Shown: piece by piece, positions 32,677 through 41,095 of the stretch | Numbering within the stretch: the stretch's first letter is position 1 | How the letters are laid out: every line of letters starts with the position of its first letter | Assembly: GCF_002291145.1 (NCBI RefSeq) | Contig: NZ_NTGE01000109.1 | Span: 54,728-118,727, forward strand | Origin: Streptomyces sp. SA15 | Lineage (GTDB): Bacteria > Actinomycetota > Actinomycetes > Streptomycetales > Streptomycetaceae | Length of the DNA: 64,000 bases | Direction of reading: 5' to 3' | Position numbers and translations under genes: made by a program | Notes under the pieces: model-generated | Seen by the model: the letters and a program-made list of their open reading frames with translations, nothing else | Told to the model about the DNA's origin: nothing | Databases searched by the model: none

Positions 32677-32759
32677 AGCGATTGGCAGATGTGTTCCACC
32701 GGAGCGACCCGTGACCTGGGGTTTTTCCTCGCGGGGGTGGAACACATCTGCCAATCGCT
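32677..32759. repeat. perfect 24-bp inverted repeat with a 35-base loop
   Basis: The arm at 32677-32700 (begins AGCGATTGGCAG, ends TGTTCCACC) is an exact inverted copy of 32736-32759 (GGTGGAACA...CCAATCGCT). The 35-base spacer has a T5 run (GGGGTTTTTCC). There is no obvious target duplication. It stands between the serC terminator and the start of the broken ankyrin gene, at the left edge of the repeat-bounded segment. It could be a MITE-like relic, a hairpin RNA or a strong attenuator. Confidence 0.92.
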
Positions 32760-32787
32760 ACCTCACCAAGGAAATCGGGGCAGGAGC

Positions 32788-33626
32788 ATGGGCGAGGGTG
32801 GGCCAGCAGGCGGGACATCGACGGGATACGACGGTCAGCTCGTCGCGGCAGTTCGGGCGGGGACCGCCGACGAGGTGCGGGCGCTGTTGGACAGGGGCGC
32901 GGATCCCGACGCCGGGGACGCGGGCGGACTGCCGGTGCTGTGCGTGGCCGTCGCGGGGTACGACGCGCCGGTCGCCGAAGCGTTGGTGGAGGGCGGAGCG
33001 GACCACTCCTCCTCGCCGCCTGGGCGGCCGAAGAAACGGACAGCGAGATCCTGACGAAGGTGCTCGATCTCTTCATCGGGTGCGAGCATCCCGACCAGGA
33101 GGCCATAGGGCTCCGTTACGTCGACCATCCCGACCCCCGCGTGCGCCGCGAAGTTCCCTACGCCCTCTCCACGTACGCCACGTATGGCACGTACGCCCCT
33201 CTCAGCCCCGCGGCCAGGGCCGCGTTGCTCACTCTCACCCGGGACCCGGACGCCGACGTTCGGATCGCGGCGTGCCGGGAGGGCATGCGGGACGATGAGC
33301 TCCTCCCGGAGATCATTCGGGCGCTGCTCCTCATGGTCGAAGACCCGGATGCCGGTACGCGGGGTGCGGCCGCGTCAGTCCTGGCCGCGTCCAGGGCCCG
33401 CACGCCCGCCGTCGCCGACGCCTTGGCGGCGTTGATCGACGATGACGAGCAACTCGTACGGCTGGACGCCGCCTACGGTCTCGCCCGGCGCGACGATCCG
33501 CGTACCGAGGAGGCGATCGAGCGCGTGGGGCCTCTCGGTGCCGGTTTCGAGCACGATCACCGGCCCCACGAGTTCTGGCGGTGGAGGGAGCGGATGGAGG
33601 GGAGTGACAACCCGCCTGCCGGCTGA
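32788..33626 (+). pseudogene. ankyrin/HEAT-repeat protein gene, internally deleted and frameshifted
   Basis: A start with GGGGCAGGAGC before ATG at 32788 opens an ankyrin-type segment (LVAAVRAGTADEVRALLDRG, ADPDAGDAGGLPVLCVAVAG, EALVEGGAD) that runs out at 33054. From about 33010 a different frame carries LLLAAWAAEETDSEILTKVL and the HEAT-like rest (DHPDPRVRREVPYALSTY, TRDPDADVRIAACREGMRDD, VEDPDAGTRGAAASVLAASR) to 33626. The second ankyrin unit stops after EGGAD, and the middle of the protein that such ankyrin-plus-HEAT products normally have seems deleted. The junction near 33000 therefore carries both a deletion and a frame change. Confidence 0.8.
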
Positions 33627-33654
33627 GGACCGGCAAGGGCCGGCGCGGATACGT

Positions 33655-34251
33655 TCACGCCGGATAGGGAGCGGCGGCGCGCGCCGACCGGAGCGCGCCC
33701 GCCCACCAGGCCAACTGGTCGAGCAGCGTCTTGGCGTACCCGGGGGCCTCAGGGTCGAGGGGTCGGCCGTCCTGCCACGCCGTGAAGTAGTTCGGAAAGG
33801 CGAGACCGTCGCGAATCGTCACCGCGTGCAGCTCGGTCAGCACGTTCTCCAGATGCAGCACCGCGTGCCGGCCACCGGCTGCACCACCGTAGCTGACGAA
33901 GGCCACCGGCTTGGCCGTCCACTGGGTGAAGTGCCAGTCGATGGCCGCCTTCAGCGACGCGGGATAGCTGTGGTTGTACTCCGGTGTGACGACGAGGAAC
34001 GCGTCGGCGTCCTCCAGAGCCGACGTCAGGGCCGCCATCCCGGCCGGGCGGGGGTAATCGTCGCCGGCGTACTTCGGCGATGCGGCGGGCAGCTCCAACG
34101 GGATGTCGATCTCGGCCAGATCGACGACATCGATCTCGAAACCACCGTGCATGCCTGCCTGTTCGGCGACCCACGAGGCCACGACCGGGCCGAACCGTCC
34201 TTCCCGGACGCTTCCGACGATGATCACCAGCTTGTGCTCGTTCTTCTCCAT
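33655..34251 (-). CDS. NADPH-dependent FMN reductase family protein
   Basis: A 198-residue flavodoxin-fold oxidoreductase. Phosphate loop IIVGSVREGRFGPVV (about 9-23), FLVVTPEYNHSYPASLKAAI (about 86-105) and VSYGGAAGGRHAVLHLENVL are standard for the NADPH-dependent FMN/quinone reductase family. ATG at 34251 gives MEKNEHKLVI. Divergent from the XRE regulator over a 113-bp gap that contains a 15-bp hairpin dyad, so the regulator probably controls it. A relic of a paralogue's 3' end lies at 38686-38723. Confidence 0.92.
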   Translation of the reverse strand: MEKNEHKLVIIVGSVREGRFGPVVASWVAEQAGMHGGFEIDVVDLAEIDIPLELPAASPKYAGDDYPRPAGMAALTSALEDADAFLVVTPEYNHSYPASLKAAIDWHFTQWTAKPVAFVSYGGAAGGRHAVLHLENVLTELHAVTIRDGLAFPNYFTAWQDGRPLDPEAPGYAKTLLDQLAWWAGALRSARAAAPYPA

Positions 34252-34292
34252 GCCCACCACGATCGGGCCGTGCCATGGCTCCAGCCAGACCG

Positions 34293-34327
34293 TGCTCAGG
34301 CTGGCCCCCGCAGGGCCAGCCTGAGCA
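34293..34327. promoter_or_regulatory. 15-bp perfect dyad in the divergent FMN reductase/XRE promoter
   Basis: TGCTCAGGCTGGCCC (34293-34307) and GGGCCAGCCTGAGCA (34313-34327) are exact inverted copies around CCGCA. Position between two divergent starts (34251 and 34365) makes it a likely operator for the XRE/MmyB-type regulator. An RNA hairpin in the leader of either gene is the alternative. Confidence 0.8.
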
Positions 34328-34364
34328 GTCCCGCGGTCACCGGGCGGCGCCGTATGCTCACGGC

Positions 34365-35201
34365 ATGGGAACGCCGTTAGGGGATTTCGTCCGGGCCAAG
34401 CGCGACAGCATCCAGCCGGAATCGCTGGGACTGCCCGTTCACGGCCGCCGTCGGTCACCGGGTCTACGACGCTCGGATCTCGCCGCGCGGGCCGGTATCA
34501 GCGTCGAATACCTGACCCGTATCGAACAGGGCCGTGACCGCTATCCCTCGATAGCCGTGGTGAACGCGCTTGCCGATGGGCTCAGCCTCGACCCCGCGGA
34601 ACGCGACCACCTGCGCTACCTCTCGAAGATCACCGGCGGCGAGTGTTCCGCTCACGCCCGGCCCGCACCACCGCGCCGGGACGTCCGTCCGTCGGTCCTT
34701 CAGACACTCCGCCTCCTTGAACCGGGGATCGCCCTGGTGACCAACCGGCTGGGCGACGTCCTCGCCCACTCCAGCGGCTACGAGTCGGTGACGAGCGGAA
34801 CCGGACTGCTCGACTCCGACGCCCCGAACCTCACCCGTTACGTCTTCACCGACCCCCGCGCCCGGACGTTCTTCGCCGACTGGGACGACGTCGCGGACGA
34901 GCAGGCCTTCGACCTCTGGCTCGGACCCTCCCTCGAGAACCACGAGTGGTTCACCGCGGAACTCGCCCCCGTCGCCGGCCCCGACTTCACACGCCGCATG
35001 AACCGTCACGTGGTTCCGCGACGCGGAACTCTCCGCCTCAACCACCCCTCCGGCTGCGAACTTCAGCTGCTCCGCGAGACACTCGAACTCTCCTCGGACG
35101 CCCAGCAACTGGTCGTCTTCCTCCCCGCGGACGAGAAGACGGCCCAGGCCGTCGACCAACTCCGCCGCCGGCCCCACGGCAGGCTCCGGGCCATCTCGTA
35201 A
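34365..35201 (+). CDS. XRE-family regulator with MmyB-like ligand-binding domain
   Basis: A 278-residue regulator. Helix-turn-helix in the first 80 residues (LRRSDLAARAGISVEYLTRI, EQGRDRYPSIAVVNALADGL); residues 95-278 form the PAS-like MmyB ligand-binding domain (LRLLEPGIALVTNRLGDVLA, then NLTRYVFTDPRARTFFADWD, and the C-terminal LFLPADEKTAQAVDQLRR-like stretch). Such proteins usually control a divergent oxidoreductase gene, here the FMN reductase. Start at ATG 34365. It is followed by the second, degenerate copy of the serC end and its terminator. Confidence 0.92.
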   Translation: MGTPLGDFVRAKRDSIQPESLGLPVHGRRRSPGLRRSDLAARAGISVEYLTRIEQGRDRYPSIAVVNALADGLSLDPAERDHLRYLSKITGGECSAHARPAPPRRDVRPSVLQTLRLLEPGIALVTNRLGDVLAHSSGYESVTSGTGLLDSDAPNLTRYVFTDPRARTFFADWDDVADEQAFDLWLGPSLENHEWFTAELAPVAGPDFTRRMNRHVVPRRGTLRLNHPSGCELQLLRETLELSSDAQQLVVFLPADEKTAQAVDQLRRRPHGRLRAIS

Positions 35202-35226
35202 TCGGTTGCCGTGGGTCGGCGGCGCA

Positions 35227-35299
35227 CTGACGAAGTGCGTCGACCATGCGATCGAGAAGCCGTGGCCGTTTCGAGCGGTACGACGCTGAGGGCGCCCGG
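35227..35299 (+). repeat. direct repeat copy B: degenerate serC 3' end
   Basis: In the serC frame this stretch still reads ALTKCVDHAIEKPWPF against the genuine ALTKCVDYVIGQL-stop. Eighteen bases at 35227-35244, nine at 35265-35273 and 24 at 35276-35299 are identical to copy A at 32569-32648. It is not part of any gene. It marks the right edge of the 2.6 kb segment inserted or rearranged downstream of serC. Confidence 0.85.
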
Positions 35300-35318
35300 T
35301 GAGAACCGGGCGCCCTTT
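35290..35318 (+). terminator. terminator with GAGA tetraloop
   Basis: GGGCGCCCGGT (35290-35300) pairs perfectly with ACCGGGCGCCC (35305-35315) around GAGA and is followed by TTT. It is a better-formed version of the serC terminator at 32639 and now ends the XRE transcript. Confidence 0.85.
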
Positions 35319-35477
35319 GTCGTGGGTTGGCTCGCTGCGGTCGGGTTTGTTCACTGCGGACGCCAACTCCCTTGTGTGAAGGGGATATTGCGTGGCGGGA
35401 ACAGAGCGGAACGGGCTGTTCCGTGGGACTGACCTCATCTGTAGGGTGCATCGAAATCTGCGGAGAGGTGTGGACCA

Positions 35478-38400
35478 GTGGGACTGACACGTCGTGCGCT
35501 CATCAAGCGGGGAGCGGGACTCGCCGCGGCGGCAGGGGTGTTGAACGGTCAGGGGACTCCGGCGTGGGCCTCCCCGGCCGTGGACGGTGGGACGGGCGCG
35601 CGTGCCGTCGACGTGACCGTCACGGAGGTGACCAACGCCTCCGCCGCGCTTGCCCCGGACGGGCGGACCGTCGTCCTGGACCTGCTGAACCTGTTGTGGA
35701 CGCTGCCCGCCGAGGGTGGTGACGCCGTGCCGCTCACCGGTGTCGAGGAGGAGGCGAGCGAGCCGGACTTCTCGCCGGACGGCCGCCGGATCGTCTACCA
35801 GGCGTACACCGACGGCGTCTTCCAGCTGTGGCTGATGAACGCCGACGGGACCGGGCGGCGGCAGCTCACCTCCGGTGACGCCGACCACCGCGAGCCGCGC
35901 TTCTCGCCCGACGGCACCCGGATCGCCTGCGCCGCCGAGAGGGATGGCCGGTACGCGGTCCACGTCGTCGACGTCGACAGCGGCGAGGCCACCGTCTGGA
36001 CCACCGGCACCGCCCAGGAGGGCCAGCCCTGCTGGACACCGGACGGCACGGCGATCGCCTTCACCACGGGAACGGGTGACGCCCCGCAGGTCATCGACCA
36101 GGTCACCGCCGACGGCACGCGTACCACCCTCGCCAAGGTCACCGAAGGCCGTCTCGCCGGGCCGTCCTTCTCGCCCGACGGCAGCCGCCTCGCCCACGTC
36201 CACCTCACCAGCACCGGCACCGCGCTCATCGTCGACGGCGAGACCGTGTCCGGCGACGGCGAGGACGTGTTCCCCTTCGCCGCCCGCTGGGCCGGCCCGG
36301 ATCAGCTCCTCTACACCGCCGACGGGCGCCTCCGCCGCCGTACGCTCCGGGGCGGCACCGTCGAGGACGTACCGTTCAGCGCCCGTGTCACCGTCCCCAA
36401 GGTCACCGAACGGCCCGCCGCCGCACGGGACTTCGACGGTGCCGGTGACCGTCAGGTGAAGGGCGTCGTCGGGCCCGCGCTGTCCCCGGACGGCCGCAGC
36501 GTCGCCTTCGGCGCCCTCGGCGACCTGTGGATCATGCGCCGCGGCCGGGCACCCGAGGCGGTCGTCGCCGACGGGCACCGCAACACCGACCCTGCCTGGA
36601 CACCGGACGGCCGCGGGCTCGTATACGTCAGCGACCGCGACGGTGGCATCGCACTGTGGCGGTACGACCTCGACACCCGCGCCCGGCGCCGCCTCACCGA
36701 CACCGACCTGTCCGCCGCCGCGCCCGCCGTCAGCCCGGACGGCACCACCGTCGCCTTCGTCTCCGAGGGCGCCACCCTCCGCACCCTGGAGCTCGCCTCC
36801 GGCGCCGTCCGCAAGGTGGCCGGTCCGCTGAACGCCCCCGGCCGCCCCACCTTCACCGCCGACGGAAAGCGCCTGTCCGCCGCCGTCCTTGTCCCCGTCA
36901 CCCCGCGCTACCGCGAGGGCCGCAACCGGATCCTCACCGTCGACCTCACCACCGGCCAGGCCCACTACAGCGAGCCCCTCCCCGGCGGCTCCCTCGCCAA
37001 CCGCATCGACGCGGGCCCCGTCCACTCGCCCGACGGCACCAGGACGGCGTACATCGCGAACGGCACCCTCCACATCAGCGACCTCGACGCCGACGGCCGC
37101 ACCACCGGCACCGCCCGGCAGGTCAGCACCGAGACCGCCGACGCGCCCAGCTGGAGCGGCGACTCCGCCTCCCTGCTCTACCTCTCCGACGGCCGCCTCC
37201 GCCTCACCACGCCCGCCGGAACGACCTCCGCCGTCCCGCTCCGGCTCACCTGGCGCCCGGCACTGCCCACCGGCCGTACGGTCGTCCAGGCCGGTGCCCT
37301 CTGGGACGGCACCGGCCCCGGCCTGCGGCGCGACGTCGACATCCTCCTCGACGGTCACCGCATCGCCGCCGTCACCCCGCGCGGCGAGCGTCCCGTCCGC
37401 GCCGGGGACAAGGTCGTCGACGCCCGCGGCCTGACGGTGCTGCCCGGCTTCGTCGCCGTCCACGAACACGGTCCCTGGGAGCGCAACGAACTCATGCGCC
37501 TGTGGCTCTCCTTCGGCATCACCGCGCTGCGCTCACCCGGCACCGCGCACTACGCGGCCGTAGAGGCCAAGGAGGCCCTGACCTCCGGCCGCCGCACCGG
37601 CCCCCGCGTCTTCGCCGCCGGCGACCTCGTCGACGGCTCCCGCGTCTACTACTCCTCAGGCCGCCCGGTCACCGACGACGAGCAGCTGCTCCGCGAGATC
37701 GGCAAGGCCCGCGCCCTCGGCCACGACATGGTCAAGACGTACGTCCGGCTGCCCTACGCCCTCCAGCGCAAGGCCGCCCGGGCCGCCCACCGGATCGGCC
37801 TGCGGACCACGTCGCACTACCTGTTCGGCCCGCTCGGCCTGGGCGCCGACGGCGTCGAGCACATCGGCGGCACCAGCCGCTACGGCCGCCGCCAGAAGGA
37901 GACCCACCTCGGCCACAGCTACCAGGACGTCACCGGCCCGCTGGCCGCGAGCGGCATGGCGTTCACGCCCACCTTCGGGCTTTCCGGCCTCGGCCTGTCC
38001 GCCGTACGGGCCGCCCTCTACCGCTACGCGCAGTGGGCTCTGGACGACACTCGGCTGACCTCCCTGCTCACCGCCGCCGAGTACGCGGAGCTGCGCGAGG
38101 GCATCGAGGCGGCGCTGGCCGACGAGCCGACCGCCGAACTCGCCTTCGTCGCCCGGCACGGCGAGACCGTGCGCCGCCTGGTCGAACAGGGCGCCCACGT
38201 CGCCGTCGGCACCGACAGCCCGCTCGTCCCGCCCGGCGTCTACTACCACCTCAACCTGCAGACCATGGTCCGCCACGGCGTCAGCCCGTACGAGGCACTG
38301 CGCTCCGCCACCGTCCAAGGCGCCCGCACCCTGGGCCTGTCCGACCGACTCGGCACCGTCGAGCCGGGCAAGCTGGCCGACCTCGTCCTCGTCGAGGGTG

Positions 38401-38645
38401 ATCCGACGACGGACATCGCGGCCGCGGCCGCCGTACGCCAGGTCGTCGTCGGCGGTGTCCCGCACACCGTCAGGGACCTGACGGCGACTGGGACCGGGAC
38501 TGGGACTGGAACTGCGACCGCGACCGCGACGAAGCAGAGTCGGACGGCCGTCCGCAACGCCGCCCTGCCCGACGTACCTCAGCAACCGGCCCGCGACGGT
38601 TTCTGGTGGCACCGGGAGGAGCACATACCCCACTCCTGCTGCTGA
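35478..38645 (+). CDS. Tat-exported amidohydrolase with N-terminal TolB-like propeller
   Basis: A 1055-residue secreted protein. The Tat signal is LTRRALIKRGAGLAAAAGVL with cleavage near ASPAVD. Residues about 55-560 are PD40/TolB-like propeller blades with repeated SPDGxxIAF motifs (PDFSPDGRRIVYQAY, PRFSPDGTRIACAAE). Residues about 590-1010 are an amidohydrolase TIM barrel: metal HxH in GFVAVHEHGPW, lysine in DMVKTYVRLPY, histidines in TTSHYLFGP and GVEHIGG, aspartate in VAVGTDSPL. A Thr-Gly/Thr-Ala microsatellite (about 1015-1030) precedes the C-terminus. The hydrolysed substrate is unknown; imidazolonepropionase-like and dipeptidase-like enzymes share the barrel. GTG start at 35478. Confidence 0.9.
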   Translation: MGLTRRALIKRGAGLAAAAGVLNGQGTPAWASPAVDGGTGARAVDVTVTEVTNASAALAPDGRTVVLDLLNLLWTLPAEGGDAVPLTGVEEEASEPDFSPDGRRIVYQAYTDGVFQLWLMNADGTGRRQLTSGDADHREPRFSPDGTRIACAAERDGRYAVHVVDVDSGEATVWTTGTAQEGQPCWTPDGTAIAFTTGTGDAPQVIDQVTADGTRTTLAKVTEGRLAGPSFSPDGSRLAHVHLTSTGTALIVDGETVSGDGEDVFPFAARWAGPDQLLYTADGRLRRRTLRGGTVEDVPFSARVTVPKVTERPAAARDFDGAGDRQVKGVVGPALSPDGRSVAFGALGDLWIMRRGRAPEAVVADGHRNTDPAWTPDGRGLVYVSDRDGGIALWRYDLDTRARRRLTDTDLSAAAPAVSPDGTTVAFVSEGATLRTLELASGAVRKVAGPLNAPGRPTFTADGKRLSAAVLVPVTPRYREGRNRILTVDLTTGQAHYSEPLPGGSLANRIDAGPVHSPDGTRTAYIANGTLHISDLDADGRTTGTARQVSTETADAPSWSGDSASLLYLSDGRLRLTTPAGTTSAVPLRLTWRPALPTGRTVVQAGALWDGTGPGLRRDVDILLDGHRIAAVTPRGERPVRAGDKVVDARGLTVLPGFVAVHEHGPWERNELMRLWLSFGITALRSPGTAHYAAVEAKEALTSGRRTGPRVFAAGDLVDGSRVYYSSGRPVTDDEQLLREIGKARALGHDMVKTYVRLPYALQRKAARAAHRIGLRTTSHYLFGPLGLGADGVEHIGGTSRYGRRQKETHLGHSYQDVTGPLAASGMAFTPTFGLSGLGLSAVRAALYRYAQWALDDTRLTSLLTAAEYAELREGIEAALADEPTAELAFVARHGETVRRLVEQGAHVAVGTDSPLVPPGVYYHLNLQTMVRHGVSPYEALRSATVQGARTLGLSDRLGTVEPGKLADLVLVEGDPTTDIAAAAAVRQVVVGGVPHTVRDLTATGTGTGTGTATATATKQSRTAVRNAALPDVPQQPARDGFWWHREEHIPHSCC

Positions 38646-38685
38646 GGATTCGGGTGTTCCGGTCCGACGGAGCCTTCGCACACCC

Positions 38686-38723
38686 GGTCGAGCACCGTCT
38701 TGGCGTACCCGGGAGCCTCAGGG
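38686..38723 (-). pseudogene. relic of an FMN reductase 3' end
   Basis: Thirty-six of 38 bases match 33717-33754, the codons for PEAPGYAKTLLDQL near the end of the FMN reductase gene. Here the minus strand reads PEAPGYAKTVLDRV and then runs into unrelated sequence, with the TetR gene end on the other side. Only this fragment remains, so it is the scar of a lost paralogue. Confidence 0.75.
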
Positions 38724-39344
38724 ACCTCCCTCGCCCCGCACGTACGCTCCCGCGCGCGCCGCGACCACGGCTGCCTCGGCGGCCCGGTCCGCGGCGGCCT
38801 CGTCGAGGCTGTCGCCGCTGGTCAGCAGGCGGTAGTAGAGAGGAGCGGAGACAGCACGGATCACCTCGCGGGCATCGGTGCCCTCAGGTACCTCCCCCCG
38901 GTCGATGGCCTGCTCGACGCAGGGTGCCCACTCCTTGACGCGGATGTCGTAGAAGCGGTGCAGGGCCTCGGCCGTCTTCGACTCGCAGGTGGCTGCCGCG
39001 ATCACCGCTTTGAACAGTGCTCCCTGCCGCGGGTCGGCCAAAGTGCGCTGCACGAGCCGGGCGTTGGCCTTGAGGTCGCCGAGGAGCGAGCCGGTCTCCG
39101 TGCGCGGCAGTGACTGTTCGGCCATGTCCATGAGCAGGTCGGCCACCAGGCCGTTCACCGTTCCCCAGCGCCGATAGACGGTCGTCTTGCCCACTTCGGC
39201 GCGGCGCGCGATGTCGGCGAGGTCCAGGTGGGCGAAGCCCCGCTCCGCCAGGGTGTCCCCAGCCGCCTCCAGCACCGCCGCCCGCACCCGTGCCGTGCGC
39301 CCTCCCGGCCGGACGGTTCCCGGATCCGCACTCTCAAAGCCCAT
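38718..39344 (-). CDS. TetR-family regulator
   Basis: A 208-residue regulator with helix-turn-helix LDLADIARRAEVGKTTVYRR (about 40-59) and a TetR_C_16-like C-terminal domain (LLGDLKANARLVQRTLADPR, FYDIRVKEWAPCVEQAIDRG). Divergent from the aldo-keto reductase gene, and the 108-bp gap holds an inverted repeat CTAACGG-N10-CCGTTAG that should be its operator. The inducer is unknown. The 3' end abuts a fragment of an FMN reductase gene, so the locus has been rearranged on that side. Confidence 0.92.
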   Translation of the reverse strand: MGFESADPGTVRPGGRTARVRAAVLEAAGDTLAERGFAHLDLADIARRAEVGKTTVYRRWGTVNGLVADLLMDMAEQSLPRTETGSLLGDLKANARLVQRTLADPRQGALFKAVIAAATCESKTAEALHRFYDIRVKEWAPCVEQAIDRGEVPEGTDAREVIRAVSAPLYYRLLTSGDSLDEAAADRAAEAAVVAARAGAYVRGEGGP

Positions 39345-39396
39345 AACGGGACTCCAGTTTCGTTAATCACTCGCCTCTGCTACGTTTACCGGCACA

Positions 39397-39420
39397 CTAA
39401 CGGAACCAGAGAACCGTTAG
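39397..39420. promoter_or_regulatory. TetR operator between regulator and aldo-keto reductase
   Basis: CTAACGG (39397-39403) and CCGTTAG (39414-39420) form a 7-bp inverted repeat with a 10-base spacer, centred 44 bp upstream of the reductase start and 65 bp from the TetR start. Single candidate operator for both promoters. Confidence 0.7.
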
Positions 39421-39452
39421 GTAGTTGGCCGGCTGACGAAAGAGGACCAACC

Positions 39453-40538
39453 ATGGAGTACAGGCGACTGGGTGCCTCCGGACTCAAGGTGCCCGCACTG
39501 AGCTTCGGCGCCGGCACCTTCGCAGGCCAAGGACCACTGTTCGGCGCCTGGGGCACCACTGACGCGAGAGAAGCACGCCGCCTTGTGGACATCTGCCTGG
39601 ACGCCGGGATCACGATGTTCGACACCGCGGACGTCTACTCCGGTGGCGCGTCCGAGGAGGTCCTCGGCGAAGCACTCAAAGGCCGCAGGGACCAGGCGAT
39701 CGTGTCCACCAAGACCAGCCTGCCGATGGGCGACGGCCCAGGCGATGCGGGCTCCTCCCGCTCGCGCCTGATCACCGCGTGCGAGGACGCGCTGCGCCGG
39801 CTCGGCACCGACTACATCGACCTGTTCCAGCTGCACGCCTTCGACGCCGGCACGCCGATCGAGGAAGTCCTGTCCGCGCTCGACGACCTCGTTCGAGCGG
39901 GGAAGGTTCGCTACCTCGGAGTCTCCAACTTCTCCGGCTGGCAGACGATGAAGTCCCTCGCGATCGCGGAGCGGTACGGCCACCCGCGCTACGTCGCACA
40001 CCAGGTCTACTACTCCCTCGTCGGCCGCGACTACGAATGGGAGCTGATGCCCCTCGGGCTCGATCAGGGCGTCGGGGCAGTCATCTGGAGCCCGCTCGGC
40101 TGGGGACGGCTCACCGGTAAAGTCCGCCGCGGCCAGCCGCTACCGGCCACCAGCCGACTGCACAGCACCGCCGACTACGGCCCGCCGGTCGAGGACGAAC
40201 ACCTCTACCGCGTGGTCGACGCCCTCGACGAGATCGCGCAGGAGACCGGCAGAGAGATTCCGCAAATCGCCATCAACTGGCTGCTTCAGCGGCCGACCGT
40301 CTCCTCCGTCATCATCGGCGCACGCGACGAGAAGCAGCTCCGTCAGAACCTCGGCGCCGTCGGCTGGACACTCACGCCCGACCAGATGGCGAGACTCGAT
40401 GCGGCAAGCGGCAAAACAGCGCCCTACCCGTACTTCCCCTATCAACGCCAGGAAGCCTTCGCCCGTCTCAACCCACCAGTGAGCTCTCGTCGGTTCACAG
40501 CTCCAGCTTGCCCCTTGTCCGGCTCGACGGCTTGCTGA
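39453..40538 (+). CDS. aldo-keto reductase
   Basis: A 361-residue NADPH-dependent TIM-barrel reductase. Start MEYRRLGASGLKVPALSFGA with AGAGGA upstream. Catalytic tetrad: Asp in MFDTADVYSGG, Tyr in the same loop, Lys in AIVSTKTSLP, His in LFQLHAFDAG. Also VRYLGVSNFSGWQ, YSLVGRDYEWELMPL and the NADP segment SVIIGARDEKQLRQNLGA. The last ~20 residues (SSRRFTAPACPLSGSTAC) extend past the usual end N-P-P-V, as if the original stop was lost. Controlled by the divergent TetR gene. The natural carbonyl substrate is not evident. Confidence 0.93.
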   Translation: MEYRRLGASGLKVPALSFGAGTFAGQGPLFGAWGTTDAREARRLVDICLDAGITMFDTADVYSGGASEEVLGEALKGRRDQAIVSTKTSLPMGDGPGDAGSSRSRLITACEDALRRLGTDYIDLFQLHAFDAGTPIEEVLSALDDLVRAGKVRYLGVSNFSGWQTMKSLAIAERYGHPRYVAHQVYYSLVGRDYEWELMPLGLDQGVGAVIWSPLGWGRLTGKVRRGQPLPATSRLHSTADYGPPVEDEHLYRVVDALDEIAQETGREIPQIAINWLLQRPTVSSVIIGARDEKQLRQNLGAVGWTLTPDQMARLDAASGKTAPYPYFPYQRQEAFARLNPPVSSRRFTAPACPLSGSTAC

Positions 40539-40540
40539 AG

Positions 40541-40557
40541 CTATCGAGAATCGATAG
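40541..40557. promoter_or_regulatory. CTATCGA-GAA-TCGATAG dyad before the DUF2975/XRE pair
   Basis: A perfect 7-bp inverted repeat in an A+T-rich 60-bp gap with further ATCG-rich half sites (CCATCGTAGCTCGATCGAA). It is placed where the promoter of the DUF2975 gene should be and is a candidate site for the XRE protein encoded second in the operon. Confidence 0.6.
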
Positions 40558-40600
40558 ATTTCCATCGTAGCTCGATCGAATACGAGGTGAAGGAGAGGCG

Positions 40601-41095
40601 ATGGGAAAGCTGACAGTGCTCGCCCTGCGCGCCGTGCTGGTGGTGCTGCTCGCCGGCTCGCTGGTCGTGCAGGCCGTGATGGTGCCGCTGCTGGTCGGCG
40701 ACGTGGAGGTCGCCGCGGACCTCGCGTACCCGCCCGGCTTGTTCCTCGTGATCCTCGTGCTGGGCATCGTGACGGCCCAGGTCGTCCTGCTCTGCGTATG
40801 GCGGCTGGTGACGATGGTGCGACATGGCACCGTGTTCTCCCACGCCGCCTTCCGGTACGTGCACGTGGTGATCGGCGCTCTGGTGGCGGCCGCCCTCCTG
40901 ATGTTCACGCTCGGGGTACTGCTGGCGCCGGGCGAGGCCGTCGCACCGGGCGTTGTCCTGCTGGTGGGCGGGGCCGTCGTGGCCATCCTCGGGGTCGCGC
41001 TCATCGTGCTCGTGCTGCGGATGCTGCTCGCCCAGGCCGTCGCGCGCGACGTCGAGGCGACGCGGATGCGGGCCGAGCTGGCAGAGGTGATCTGA
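40601..41095 (+). CDS. DUF2975 membrane protein
   Basis: A 164-residue protein with four hydrophobic helices: about 8-32 (LRAVLVVLLAGSLVVQAVMV), 45-68 (PGLFLVILVLGIVTAQVVLL), 88-112 and 117-142. The sequence VWRLVTMVRHGTVFSHAAFR between helices 2 and 3 is the DUF2975 signature. Genes of this kind are regularly coupled to a small XRE regulator, as here, with stop and start overlapping in TGATG. The membrane protein may transmit a signal to the regulator; that is inference. Confidence 0.88.
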   Translation: MGKLTVLALRAVLVVLLAGSLVVQAVMVPLLVGDVEVAADLAYPPGLFLVILVLGIVTAQVVLLCVWRLVTMVRHGTVFSHAAFRYVHVVIGALVAAALLMFTLGVLLAPGEAVAPGVVLLVGGAVVAILGVALIVLVLRMLLAQAVARDVEATRMRAELAEVI

